From NCBI RefSeq assembly GCF_003315345.1, contig NZ_QNRO01000002.1, positions 1-64,000 of the forward strand: DNA of 64,000 nt, written 5' to 3'. The notes under the pieces were generated by a model. It ran no database searches and was not told the DNA's origin. It saw nothing but the letters and a program-made list of their open reading frames with translations. Position numbers and translations under genes: made by a program. This DNA is from Marinobacter pelagius (GTDB lineage: Bacteria > Pseudomonadota > Gammaproteobacteria > Pseudomonadales > Oleiphilaceae). This document shows positions 48,678-56,655 of this stretch, piece after piece (within the stretch, counting starts at the first letter, position 1; each line of letters begins with the position of its first letter).

Positions 48678-49316
48678 TTACGCGTTCTGGAATTGGGGTA
48701 AGGCATCCACCGCCCATTGCGGCGGTCCCGGGTAACCGGAGAGATGCCAGAAATCCTCGTAACCATAGAACGCCACGTTGCTGATCTTGGTCAGGGCGAT
48801 GTAGCCGTTGTTGAACAGGCCGATACCGCTGGTTCGCCAACGCTCGAGGAAGGCATTGGCTTCTTCGGCGGTAACGTTGGGCCAGCTGGACCAGACCCGG
48901 GCGATGGTGACGCGGGTCAGGCCGAAATTGAGCAGGTCAAACAGGCGCCGGAGTTCCTTCTGGTTGGCCGCGCCGAAGTTGTGGATGCCGGCATCGATGC
49001 GCTCGATGGTGCCCGCGATTGCCATGCGCCGCGCATGTGGCTGCTCTGGCAAACCCGGACCAATCATCGCCGGTAGCAGGGCTTCGAACAGCTGGATATC
49101 GTCCGGGGTCAGGAAGCGGAATTCGTAGCTGGCGTCCATGCGGGTGCCCACGGCACTGATGCGACCGGCGGGCGTGGAACCGCAGCCGCTGAGGCCCGCG
49201 GTGACACTGACGGTACCCAGGAATAATGCGCCACCGAGCCCGGTTTTCAGGAAGCTGCGTCGGTCGAGGTTGGCAAAATCAGAGGGGACTGAACGTACTT
49301 CAGGATTATCGTTCAT
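48678..49316 (-). CDS. Tat-exported lipoprotein, GMC dehydrogenase small-subunit-like
   Basis: 212 residues. The N-terminus has a twin-arginine signal (LDRRSFLKTGLGG) followed by a lipobox-like LSGC, so it is probably a folded-exported lipoprotein. The rest is helical and resembles the gluconate 2-dehydrogenase subunit-3 class that pairs with GMC flavoproteins. It precedes the GMC gene by 26 bp. The GMC protein lacks its own signal, so it may travel as a complex with this subunit (inference). Repeat D begins 52 bp before its ATG. Confidence 0.78.
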   Translation of the reverse strand: MNDNPEVRSVPSDFANLDRRSFLKTGLGGALFLGTVSVTAGLSGCGSTPAGRISAVGTRMDASYEFRFLTPDDIQLFEALLPAMIGPGLPEQPHARRMAIAGTIERIDAGIHNFGAANQKELRRLFDLLNFGLTRVTIARVWSSWPNVTAEEANAFLERWRTSGIGLFNNGYIALTKISNVAFYGYEDFWHLSGYPGPPQWAVDALPQFQNA

Positions 49317-49367
49317 TGCTGCCTTCTCTTTTTGTTGTTTGAGGGCGTTTATCCGGAGTCTGATCGT

Positions 49368-49471
49368 CGAGGTCTGGAAGGGCTTTCCGAAACTGTGCAA
49401 AACATGGATGTTTTGCTCAAGCCTACATGGACGTATTCACGGCGTGTTTCGGAAAGCCCTTCCAGACCTCG
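49368..49471 (+). repeat. Covarying palindromic repeat, copy D (forward, variant inner stem)
   Basis: Arms at 49368-49393 and 49446-49471 pair perfectly over 26 bp. The inner hairpin of the other copies (GCCA-TGGA-TGGC) is replaced by AAAACA-TGGA-TGTTTT, keeping the loop and changing both sides of the stem. The distal loop ACATGGACGTATTCACGGC is close to copy A. It lies 14 bp past the aldehyde dehydrogenase stop. Confidence 0.9.
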
Positions 49472-49485
49472 GCAGCCCCCGAGGG

Positions 49486-50931
49486 TCAGCGAATAAAGAA
49501 GCGGTAAACAAGTCGATGCATAGCCGTACCGTGCGGGGCATAGACATACTTGCCGCTGTTGAACTTCTGCTTGGTGAAGATCGCCCGGTGATGAGAGAAG
49601 GTCAGGAAGCCTTCGCGGCCATGGTAGTGACCCATGCCGGAATCCCCGATACCACCGAACGGCAGATCGTCCTGAGCCACATGCATCAACGCATCGTTGA
49701 TGCACATGCCGCCGGAGTGGGTATTCTCCACCACGTGTTGCTGCTCATCCTTGTCGTAACCGAAGAAATACAGCGCCAGCGGGCGCGGACGGTCATTGAT
49801 GTAGTGGATAGCCTCATCCAGGGTGCCGTAGGCCACCACCGGTAGGATCGGACCGAAAATCTCGTCCTGCATCACCTTCATGTCCGGGTTTGCTTTCAGC
49901 ACCAGAGTCAGCGGGATCTTCCGGGTGCCATCCTTCAGATCCTCCCGGGCCGGATTGATCTCGATCAGCTCCGCACCTTTCTCCCTGGCATCTTCAAGGT
50001 AACCCTGCAGACGCTCGTACTGGCGCTCGTTGATGATCGCGGTGTAATCGTCATTGTCCCGCAGGCTCGGGTACATTTCTGCGAAACGGGTACGGTACTC
50101 GTCCACAAAAGTTTGCACCCGGTCTGCCGGGCACAGCACATAGTCCGGCGCCACGCAGGTCTGCCCGGCGTTGAAGGCCTTGCCGAAAGCAATGCGCTGG
50201 GCGGCGTCCTCCATCGGAACGTCCGGGGAAACGATGGCCGGGGACTTGCCCCCCAGTTCCAGGGTCACCGGCGTGAGATTCTCCGCTGCCGCGCGCATCA
50301 CCATCTTGCCGACCGACGTGGAGCCGGTGAACAGCAGGTGGTCAAAGGGCCGGGAGGAGAAGTCGGCGGCCACATCTGCCTCGCCATTGATCACTGCGAC
50401 CAGGTCCTCGGCAAAGTTATCCTCGATGATTTCCTTGAACAGCGCCGAGGTATGCGGGGTGTACTCGGACATCTTGATCATGGTCCGGTTACCGGCGGCC
50501 AGGGAGGCCACCAGCGGGCCAACCGCCAGGTACAGGGGATAGTTCCAGGGCACGATCACGCCCACCACACCCTTGGGCTGGTAGTGAACCTTGTTGCTGG
50601 CGGGCTGGAACAGCACCGAGACATGGCGCTTGGACGGCTTCATCCAGTCAGCGAGGTTCTTAAGGGTGTAGTTGATACCCTGGATCGACGGCATCACCTC
50701 GGCAATCAGTGATTCATCCCGGGAACGGCAGCTGAAGTCCCGGTCAATGGCTTCCACCAGCCGGTCCTGGTTGCTGAGCAGGACGCGTTTCAGTCGCTTC
50801 AGGTTGTCCTGCCGTTCGGTCAGCGACGGCGCGGGATTGCCCCGGAACGCCTTTTTCTGAGCTGCGAAGACCCGATGGGTATGCTGGATGTGTTTCTTGC
50901 TTTCCGTGAGCTGAACGACGGTAGCAGCCAT
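49486..50931 (-). CDS. NAD(P)-dependent aldehyde dehydrogenase (coniferyl-aldehyde/AlkH-like)
   Basis: 481 residues. Catalytic Glu is in LELGGKSPAIV and catalytic Cys in FGKAFNAGQTCVAPDYVL. The C-terminus ends in a hydrophobic/basic tail (MHRLVYRFFIR), as in membrane-associated fatty-aldehyde dehydrogenases and coniferyl-aldehyde dehydrogenases. It is the first gene of a minus-strand group with the Tat lipoprotein and GMC enzyme, and divergent from a TetR gene over a perfect palindrome. Together they suggest alcohol-to-acid oxidation under TetR control. Confidence 0.88.
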   Translation of the reverse strand: MAATVVQLTESKKHIQHTHRVFAAQKKAFRGNPAPSLTERQDNLKRLKRVLLSNQDRLVEAIDRDFSCRSRDESLIAEVMPSIQGINYTLKNLADWMKPSKRHVSVLFQPASNKVHYQPKGVVGVIVPWNYPLYLAVGPLVASLAAGNRTMIKMSEYTPHTSALFKEIIEDNFAEDLVAVINGEADVAADFSSRPFDHLLFTGSTSVGKMVMRAAAENLTPVTLELGGKSPAIVSPDVPMEDAAQRIAFGKAFNAGQTCVAPDYVLCPADRVQTFVDEYRTRFAEMYPSLRDNDDYTAIINERQYERLQGYLEDAREKGAELIEINPAREDLKDGTRKIPLTLVLKANPDMKVMQDEIFGPILPVVAYGTLDEAIHYINDRPRPLALYFFGYDKDEQQHVVENTHSGGMCINDALMHVAQDDLPFGGIGDSGMGHYHGREGFLTFSHHRAIFTKQKFNSGKYVYAPHGTAMHRLVYRFFIR

Positions 50932-51021
50932 GACATTCTCCCCTGGGTAACCGGCACCGGAGCCGGCAACCTGTTTTGTGGTGTGGCCAAAAAACAGCCA
51001 GTTTGCATCAGGGAGTATTAT

Positions 51022-51037
51022 TAGAGTATATACTCTA
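51022..51037. promoter_or_regulatory. Perfect 16-bp palindrome TAGAGTATATACTCTA, TetR operator
   Basis: The palindrome sits in the 177-bp divergent gap, 91 bp from the aldehyde dehydrogenase ATG and 72 bp from the TetR ATG. About one such perfect 16-mer is expected by chance in 64 kb anywhere, so its place in a TetR divergent promoter is meaningful. Confidence 0.75.
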
Positions 51038-51108
51038 GGCAGTCAAGCAAGCGCCGATGGCCGATCGGGCCAGTCGACCGAAAGACCACTACAAGTGCTC
51101 ACAACCTT

Positions 51109-51777
51109 ATGAAAACCAGAGACAAAATCCTCCTGGCCAGTCTCGAACTGTTCAATGAACGGGGCGAGCGCAACGTCACCACCAACCACATTGCCGCCCA
51201 CCTGGCGATCTCTCCCGGCAACCTCTATTACCACTTCCGCAACAAGTCGGACATCATCTACGAGATCTTCCTGGAGTATGAAAAGCTGGTGGATTACTAC
51301 CTGGATATTCCCCGGGACCGGCCACTGACCCTGGAGGATCTGACCTTCTATCTTGAATCCGTCTTCGACGGCCTCTGGAGTTACCGCTTCTTCCATCGGG
51401 ACCTGGAGTATCTGCTCGACAGCGACCCCCGCCTGCGCAAGGACTACCGGGAGTTCACCAACCGCTGCCTGGCGGCCATCAGCCAGATCTTCGAAAAGAT
51501 GTCGGAGGCGGGGATCATCGAGCCGCAGCCCGAGGATCTGCGCTCGGCCATGTCGCTGAATGTCTGGCTGGTGATCACCAACTGGATGGCTTTCCTGAAA
51601 ACCGCCCATGCGGCGGATGAGCCAGCCAGTCTCAGCCTCACGGAGCTCAAGCAGGGCATCTACCAGGTGCTTACCCTGGAGATTCCCTATCTGACTCCGG
51701 GATACCGGGAACAGGTGATGGCCTTGCGGGAAAAGTACCGGCCGTCGCTTCCGGAGCCGACCGGTACAGGTGTCTGA
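51109..51777 (+). CDS. TetR-family regulator of the aldehyde/alcohol oxidation genes
   Basis: 222 residues. Helix-turn-helix VTTNHIAAHLAISPGNLYYHF at about residues 20-41, then a TetR_C domain with an aromatic-rich region. It is divergent from the aldehyde dehydrogenase gene and is the natural ligand of the palindrome at 51022. Its 3' side is followed by the candidate small RNA. Its place before engB is occupied by polA in Pseudomonas and E. coli. Confidence 0.88.
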   Translation: MKTRDKILLASLELFNERGERNVTTNHIAAHLAISPGNLYYHFRNKSDIIYEIFLEYEKLVDYYLDIPRDRPLTLEDLTFYLESVFDGLWSYRFFHRDLEYLLDSDPRLRKDYREFTNRCLAAISQIFEKMSEAGIIEPQPEDLRSAMSLNVWLVITNWMAFLKTAHAADEPASLSLTELKQGIYQVLTLEIPYLTPGYREQVMALREKYRPSLPEPTGTGV

Positions 51778-51830
51778 GCCGAACAGAGTAAGTAAAAGGC
51801 GAAATATTGATCAAAAACTGAGCGATTCGG

Positions 51831-51857
51831 GAACTTCCTGCGTGGGCGCCAATCATA
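51831..51857 (+). promoter_or_regulatory. Sigma-E/AlgU-type promoter
   Basis: GAACTT (51831-51836), a 16-base spacer and TCATA (51853-51857) fit the extracytoplasmic-stress consensus GAACTT-N16/17-TCNNA. The start of transcription would fall near 51864, within a 193-bp gap that codes for nothing. Confidence 0.7.
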
Positions 51858-51863
51858 TAAGTG

Positions 51864-51972
51864 ACGTTGGGAATTCGGACATTCCTTGCGTCTCCTGAGT
51901 GAGTTCTCAGGTTTTAGCACGTCGCAAACCCTGACGTTTCACCGGTCTGTCGCTTGGCAGACCGGTTTTTTT
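51864..51972 (+). ncRNA. Candidate ErsA/Spot 42-type small RNA
   Basis: About 109 nt from the predicted start to the end of a strong terminator. The first 30 nt are unstructured and C/U-rich (TCTCC at 51891-51895, able to pair with GGAG Shine-Dalgarno sequences). Then come stem-loops CCTGAG-N6-CTCAGG (51894-51911), ACGTC-N9-GACGT (51919-51937) and the terminator. Position is the strongest evidence: Spot 42 in E. coli and ErsA in Pseudomonas both lie next to engB (yihA) in this orientation, and ErsA is driven by the AlgU sigma factor. Sequence homology is not tested. Confidence 0.65.
51941..51972 (+). terminator. Terminator of the candidate small RNA
   Basis: ACCGGTCTG (51941-51949) and CAGACCGGT (51958-51966) pair over 9 bp with an 8-nt loop, followed by TTTTTT. 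The T-run overlaps the TAA of engB on the minus strand (51973-51971). Confidence 0.88.
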
Positions 51973-52609
51973 ATGCCAGTTCCGGCGATTCCGCCTCCAG
52001 CCATTCTGTCAGTGCCTCCCGACACTCCTCGACGCCCCGCTTGGAGGTGGCGGAGAACATGATCAGGTGCTCAACGCACTGGTAGTTCTTCAGCTGTTTG
52101 GCAATGCCCAGCATGGCGGTCTTGGCCTGGCCGAATTTCAGTTTGTCAGCCTTGGTGGCAAGAATCATCAGCGGAAGGTGGTTATGTTCGCACCATTCCA
52201 CCATCATTTGGTCGAAGTCGGTCAACGGGTGGCGGATGTCCATGACCAGGACCAGCCCCCGCAGACACCGCCGGTCATTCAGGTAATGGCCCAGGTGTTG
52301 CTGCCAGTCGTCTTTCATGTCCCGGGACACCTTGGCATAGCCATAGCCCGGCAGGTCCACCAGCCGGCATCCTTCCCGGTTCAGGGAGAAGAAGTTGATC
52401 AGGCGGGTGCGCCCGGGAGTCTTGGAGGTGCGGGCCAGCTTGCCGTTGGCGGTGATGGCATTGAGCGCGCTGGATTTACCGGCGTTGGAGCGGCCGGCAA
52501 AGGCAACTTCCGCCCCCAGATCGGGCGGACACTCGTCCAGCCGGGATGCGCTGATCAGGAATCGGGCGCTGTTAAAAGAGATGGATTTTTGAGTCAGATC
52601 AGGGTCCAC
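51971..52609 (-). CDS. engB: Ribosome-biogenesis GTPase YihA/EngB
   Basis: 212-residue TrmE-Era-EngA-EngB-type GTPase for 50S assembly and division. G1 is [12 protein letters not shown], the switch region [12 protein letters not shown]3 [10 protein letters not shown] and G4 TKADKL. It is divergent from cytochrome c4, as in Pseudomonas, and ends against the small-RNA terminator. Confidence 0.94.
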   Translation of the reverse strand: MDPDLTQKSISFNSARFLISASRLDECPPDLGAEVAFAGRSNAGKSSALNAITANGKLARTSKTPGRTRLINFFSLNREGCRLVDLPGYGYAKVSRDMKDDWQQHLGHYLNDRRCLRGLVLVMDIRHPLTDFDQMMVEWCEHNHLPLMILATKADKLKFGQAKTAMLGIAKQLKNYQCVEHLIMFSATSKRGVEECREALTEWLEAESPELA

Positions 52610-52630
52610 AACGGTTGGCTTTCCTTTGGA

Positions 52631-52658
52631 TTTCAGTTATTGGCGATTAATGTATAAT
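52631..52658 (+). promoter_or_regulatory. Sigma-70-like promoter of cytochrome c4 gene
   Basis: A perfect TATAAT (52653-52658) with a weak -35, TTTCAG (52631-52636), at 16 bases. It would leave a leader of about 118 nt before the cytochrome ATG at 52784. Nothing else is recognised in the leader. Confidence 0.5.
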
Positions 52659-52783
52659 GCTACACCAATTCCGGGCGGCGCGCTGTGCGTGGCCGCTTTC
52701 AGTCCCGGTTTTGAGCCTGCCTGGTCAGCGCCTGCCGGCTGCATGATGAAGAATACCTTTAAGATGAGAGAAGCGGAGCGAGC

Positions 52784-53392
52784 ATGAAAAAACTGATCGC
52801 AGGAGTTGTTCTTGGTGTAAGCCTTACAACGCTGGCACACGGAGCAGGAGATCCTCAGGCAGGTGAACAGAACGCAGCGGTATGTGCAGGCTGTCATGGT
52901 CAGGGCGGCCAGAAGCCGGTGATGGGGGTGTACCCGAAGCTGTCCGGACTGGGTGAGGTCTATCTTTTCAATCAGCTGAAAAACATCAAGTCCGGCGACC
53001 GGGCCATCCCGGAAATGACTGGTCTTCTGGATAACATGTCCGAGCAGGATCTGCAGGACCTGGCGGCGTACTTCGACAGCCAGGACATGATCGTTAGCCA
53101 GGCCAGCCCGGATACCATCGACCAGGGCGCAGCACTCTACCGTGGCGGCAACCTGGCGACCGGTGTGCCGGCGTGCGCGGGCTGCCACAACCCGCAGGGC
53201 AAGGGTAATGAGCCGGGTGGCTACCCCGCGCTGGGGGGGCAGAATGCGGAGTATGTTATCAAGCAGCTGAACGCTTACCGCGACGGCTCCCGTAACACCG
53301 GTGCCAACGCTGCCATCATGATGGACGTTGCTGCCAAGCTGACCGACGCCGAAATCCAGGCTGTCGCCAACTACGTTTCCGGTCTCAACTGA
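52784..53392 (+). CDS. Cytochrome c4, dihaem
   Basis: 202 residues with a signal peptide ending near AHG/AG and two haem-c sites, CAGCHG (Cys34-His38) and CAGCHN (second half), each with a downstream Met ligand region. It is a periplasmic electron donor to cytochrome oxidases. The gene pairs with dsbA downstream and has its own terminator. Confidence 0.93.
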   Translation: MKKLIAGVVLGVSLTTLAHGAGDPQAGEQNAAVCAGCHGQGGQKPVMGVYPKLSGLGEVYLFNQLKNIKSGDRAIPEMTGLLDNMSEQDLQDLAAYFDSQDMIVSQASPDTIDQGAALYRGGNLATGVPACAGCHNPQGKGNEPGGYPALGGQNAEYVIKQLNAYRDGSRNTGANAAIMMDVAAKLTDAEIQAVANYVSGLN

Positions 53393-53410
53393 TATCGGAA
53401 TGTGTTGTTG

Positions 53411-53437
53411 AAAAACCCCGCCCTGGCGGGGTTTTTT
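53411..53437 (+). terminator. Rho-independent terminator after cytochrome c4
   Basis: AAAAACCCCGC pairs with GCGGGGTTTTT around CCTG, followed by T. It lies 18 bp past the stop. Confidence 0.9.
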
Positions 53438-53549
53438 GTTGGTTGCTTACCATGCTGTAATTCACCGCTGTCGGCCCCGTTGTGGAACTTTTGCCGATTG
53501 CTGGGTCATAATCCCTCACAAAATGCATTCAGGAAATCGGAGACATTGA

Positions 53550-54185
53550 ATGATCAGATCACTTGGAGTGGCAGCTTTTCTGGCGATGGCCGTCGCCGTT
53601 ACGGGAACCGCCAGTGCCCAGAGCTGGGAAGAAGGAGTTCACTACCGCAAGCTTGAGACGCCGGTGCGAACCGCAAGCGAGAGCGGGGTCGAGGTAGCCG
53701 AGGTGTTCTGGTATGGCTGCCCCCACTGTTACAACTTCAAGCCGCTGGCCGAGGCCTGGGAGGCCGATGCACCGGATTACGTGAATTACGTCCGTATCCC
53801 GGCCGCCCTGGGCCAATCCTGGGAGCCCCATGCCCGGGCTTTTTACGCCCTCGAAGCCATGGGTGAGCTGGAGAAGGTGCATGATGCTCTGTTTGACGCC
53901 CTGGCGGGTGAGCGCCGGCCCCTGAACGATGGTGAATCCCTGGCGGATTTCGTGGCCGGCCATGGCGTGGATCCGGAAGAGTTTCTCAAGAACTACAACA
54001 GCTTCGGTGTGAACGCGAAGATGCAGCAGGCCCAGGCCAAGATTCGCGGCGCGCGGGTTACCGGTACACCGACTATGCTGGTTGATGGGAAGTATGCGGT
54101 GACGGCTTCCATGGCCGGTGGTCACGAGGCCGTACTGAAAGTTGTGGATTACCTGGTAGAGAAGGAAAACAACGCCGGGCAATGA
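53550..54185 (+). CDS. dsbA: Thiol:disulphide interchange protein DsbA
   Basis: 211 residues. Signal peptide ends at TASA/QSW. The active site is CPHC (Cys57-Cys60) and the cis-proline loop RVTGTPTMLVDG. It oxidises cysteines of periplasmic proteins. It overlaps the region before the next gene, whose RBS lies just after this stop. Confidence 0.93.
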   Translation: MIRSLGVAAFLAMAVAVTGTASAQSWEEGVHYRKLETPVRTASESGVEVAEVFWYGCPHCYNFKPLAEAWEADAPDYVNYVRIPAALGQSWEPHARAFYALEAMGELEKVHDALFDALAGERRPLNDGESLADFVAGHGVDPEEFLKNYNSFGVNAKMQQAQAKIRGARVTGTPTMLVDGKYAVTASMAGGHEAVLKVVDYLVEKENNAGQ

Positions 54186-54247
54186 CAGATAGCCCGGTGG
54201 CACGGCCTTGCCACCGGGCCTTACAGGCAGGAAGAGACTGCCGTCCT

Positions 54248-55108
54248 ATGTACAAGCGTATTCGCAAACAGATCGATGGATTTCTCAAATCGGAGCAGGA
54301 GCCGCGAAGTCGTTGCTCCGGCTTTGAGCATGTGCCGGAATTTGAGCCCCACCGCCATATCCGGCTGCTGACCTTCAATATCCAGGTGGGTATCAATACC
54401 ACGTCCTACCGACACTATGTGACCCGCAGCTGGCAGCATGTCCTGCCCCATCGCAACCGTATCGAGAACCTGGACCGGATTGCCCGGCTGGTCAGCAATT
54501 ACGATGTGGTGGCGCTGCAGGAGTGTGACGGCGGCAGCCTCCGCAGCGGCTTTATCAATCAGGTGCAATACCTGGCCGAGGCGGCCGGGATCCCCTACTG
54601 GTACCAGCAGTTGAATCGCAACATGGGGCAGATCGCCCAGCACTCCAACGGCCTGCTCAGCCGGTTCCGCCCGCTGGATGTCACCGAACACCGGTTGCCG
54701 GGGCTGATTCCCGGGCGGGGTGCCATCATTGCCCGTTATGGCGCGAAAGAGGATCCCCTGGTACTGGTGCTGATGCATCTGTCCCTGAGCAAGGCCGCGC
54801 AGCAGCGGCAGTTGGGCTATATCCGGGAGCAGATTGCCGATTATCAGCATGTGGTGCTGATGGGCGACATGAACGCCCACGCCGAGCAGCTTCTGACCCG
54901 GACCCCCCTGAAGGAAACCGACCTGGTTCCCTTGCCGGAGACCGCGCACAGTTTCCCGAGCTGGCGGCCGGAGAAGGCGCTGGATCACATCCTGGTCAGC
55001 CCGAGCCTGGAAATCCGCCGGTCCGAGGTGGTGAGCTATCCGGTTTCCGATCACCTGCCCATAGCCATGGATGTGGCGCTGCCGAAGGGCTACCTGGAAA
55101 CCTTCTGA
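54248..55108 (+). CDS. Endonuclease/exonuclease/phosphatase-family protein
   Basis: 286 residues of the EEP metallohydrolase fold. Catalytic stretches are LTFNIQVGINT, LQECDGG (Glu metal ligand), LMGDMNAH (Asp/Asn) and the C-terminal LDHILVS and SDHLPIAMD. The substrate may be nucleic acid, phospholipid or a sugar phosphate. The start at 54248 is uncertain because the AGGAAGAG lies about 14 bases upstream. A same-type gene follows dsbA in Pseudomonas as I recall it. Ends in a palindromic terminator. Confidence 0.82.
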   Translation: MYKRIRKQIDGFLKSEQEPRSRCSGFEHVPEFEPHRHIRLLTFNIQVGINTTSYRHYVTRSWQHVLPHRNRIENLDRIARLVSNYDVVALQECDGGSLRSGFINQVQYLAEAAGIPYWYQQLNRNMGQIAQHSNGLLSRFRPLDVTEHRLPGLIPGRGAIIARYGAKEDPLVLVLMHLSLSKAAQQRQLGYIREQIADYQHVVLMGDMNAHAEQLLTRTPLKETDLVPLPETAHSFPSWRPEKALDHILVSPSLEIRRSEVVSYPVSDHLPIAMDVALPKGYLETF

Positions 55109-55121
55109 TGATTATTACAGG

Positions 55122-55155
55122 CACAAAAAACCCGGCAGCTGCCGGGTTTTTTGTG
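55122..55155. terminator. Perfectly symmetric bidirectional terminator
   Basis: A 34-nt perfect palindrome (stem CACAAAAAACCCGGCAG) with T-runs on both strands, shared by the EEP gene (plus) and rpmG (minus). Confidence 0.92.
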
Positions 55156-55170
55156 AAGGCCGGATCAGGA

Positions 55171-55326
55171 TTACTTGATCTTGGCTTCCTTGTACGCAAC
55201 GTGCTTGCGGACAACCGGATCGTACTTTTTGATCTCGATCTTTTCCGGAGTGTTACGCTTGTTCTTTTTGGTCGTGTAGAAGTGACCAGTGCCTGCTGAA
55301 GATACCAGCTTGATTTTCTCGCGCAT
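55171..55326 (-). CDS. rpmG: 50S ribosomal protein L33
   Basis: 51 residues, beginning [20 protein letters not shown] and ending YKEAKIK. Basic, no zinc CxxC pairs, so the zinc-free form. It follows rpmB by 11 bp, as in most gammaproteobacteria. Confidence 0.97.
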   Translation of the reverse strand: MREKIKLVSSAGTGHFYTTKKNKRNTPEKIEIKKYDPVVRKHVAYKEAKIK

Positions 55327-55337
55327 GATGCGGCTCC

Positions 55338-55574
55338 TTATACCTTCTCGCCGCGGGCACGAAGATCGGCCAGCACAGCGTCAATGCCTTTTTTGTCGAT
55401 GATGCGCATGCCCTTGGTGGATACGCGCAGCTTCACGAAACGCTTCTCGGATTCAACCCAGAAACGGTGGTTCTGCAGATTCGGCAGAAAACGGCGACGA
55501 GTGTGGTTCATCGCGTGGGATACGTTGTTACCGGATACCGGACGCTTACCGGTAACCTGACAAACTCTGGACAT
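55338..55574 (-). CDS. rpmB: 50S ribosomal protein L28
   Basis: 78 residues, [20 protein letters not shown] at the start, the standard L28 pattern. ATG 55574 follows GGAGG-like AGGCAAG. Upstream 220 bp (55575-55793) to the radC stop hold its promoter, and nothing else is recognised. Confidence 0.97.
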   Translation of the reverse strand: MSRVCQVTGKRPVSGNNVSHAMNHTRRRFLPNLQNHRFWVESEKRFVKLRVSTKGMRIIDKKGIDAVLADLRARGEKV

Positions 55575-55793
55575 ACTTGCCTCCGACCTGAGCAGTGGTC
55601 TCAATCAATACGAATTCGTTTTTAATGCGTCTCTGGTTGCCGGGGAGCCAGTTTGCTCCCTGTTCGCGCCTTTAAACGGAACGCTGCCTGCCAGACGCCG
55701 CCAGAAAGGGACGCTTTTATACCAGAACTCGCCACCCAACGCAAAAAATTGTTGGGAATTTGGCCAGTCGCCGGGGCGTCATTTTACTGACAG

Positions 55794-56468
55794 TCACATC
55801 AATCCTCTTTCGGCGAGGGATATTACCTCACCGTGGCCGACAACCATATGGTCAAGAACCCTGATATCCACCAATCCCAGCGCTTCTTTCAGGCGTCGGG
55901 TCAGGGAAATGTCGGCCTGGCTGGGTTCGGCCACACCCGAGGGGTGGTTATGGGCAAAGATGACCGCAGCGGCATTGTCCTCCAGGGCCTGGCGAACCAC
56001 CTCCCGGGGATAAACGGCGGCGCCGTCGATGGTGCCCCGGAACAGTTCCCGGTACTGGATGACCCGGTGGCGGTTGTCCAGGAACAGGCCGGCAAACACT
56101 TCGTGGGGATAGGTCCCCAGGCGGCTGGTGAGAAACCGGCGGGTGTCGGCCGGTGAGCGCAGCGGATCCCCCTGGCGCAGCGGTTCGTCCATCACCCGCC
56201 GGGACATCTCCAGGGCAGCCTGCACCTGGGCATACTTGGCCGTGCCCAGACCCTTGACCTGGCAGAATTGCCGACGGGAGGCGGTCAGCAGCCCGCGCAG
56301 GCCGCCGAACTCGTCAATCAGGTGCCTTGCCAGGGCCATCACCGGCATGCCGGCAGTGCCTGTGCGCAGAAAGATAGCGAGTAACTCGGCGTCGGACAGG
56401 GATTCGGGGCCGTGCGCCAGCAAGCGCTCACGAGGGCGCTCGTCTGCCGGCCAGAGTGAAGTGGGCAT
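55794..56468 (-). CDS. radC: RadC-like JAB-domain protein
   Basis: 224 residues: an N-terminal helix-hairpin-helix region (residues 40-85) and a JAMM metalloprotease-like motif [14 protein letters not shown] (His, His, Asp). The biological role of RadC is unclear despite the name. It is divergent from coaBC in the widely conserved rpmG-rpmB-radC / coaBC-dut arrangement. Confidence 0.92.
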   Translation of the reverse strand: MPTSLWPADERPRERLLAHGPESLSDAELLAIFLRTGTAGMPVMALARHLIDEFGGLRGLLTASRRQFCQVKGLGTAKYAQVQAALEMSRRVMDEPLRQGDPLRSPADTRRFLTSRLGTYPHEVFAGLFLDNRHRVIQYRELFRGTIDGAAVYPREVVRQALEDNAAAVIFAHNHPSGVAEPSQADISLTRRLKEALGLVDIRVLDHMVVGHGEVISLAERGLM

Positions 56469-56655
56469 GCCTGGCTTCCTTGCATCTGTTGGTGGTTGTG
56501 CGGTGCTTCCTGCACCGGGAATGGCGTCTCAGGGTTACAAAGGTTACTCGAAAAAGTAACATTCGGTAAATGTTAAGATTTCCGGCCTGGCTGTTACTGA
56601 TAACCGGGCGTGCTATCTTATAACCCTTTTCAATATAAGGAATTGTGGAGCCGGT

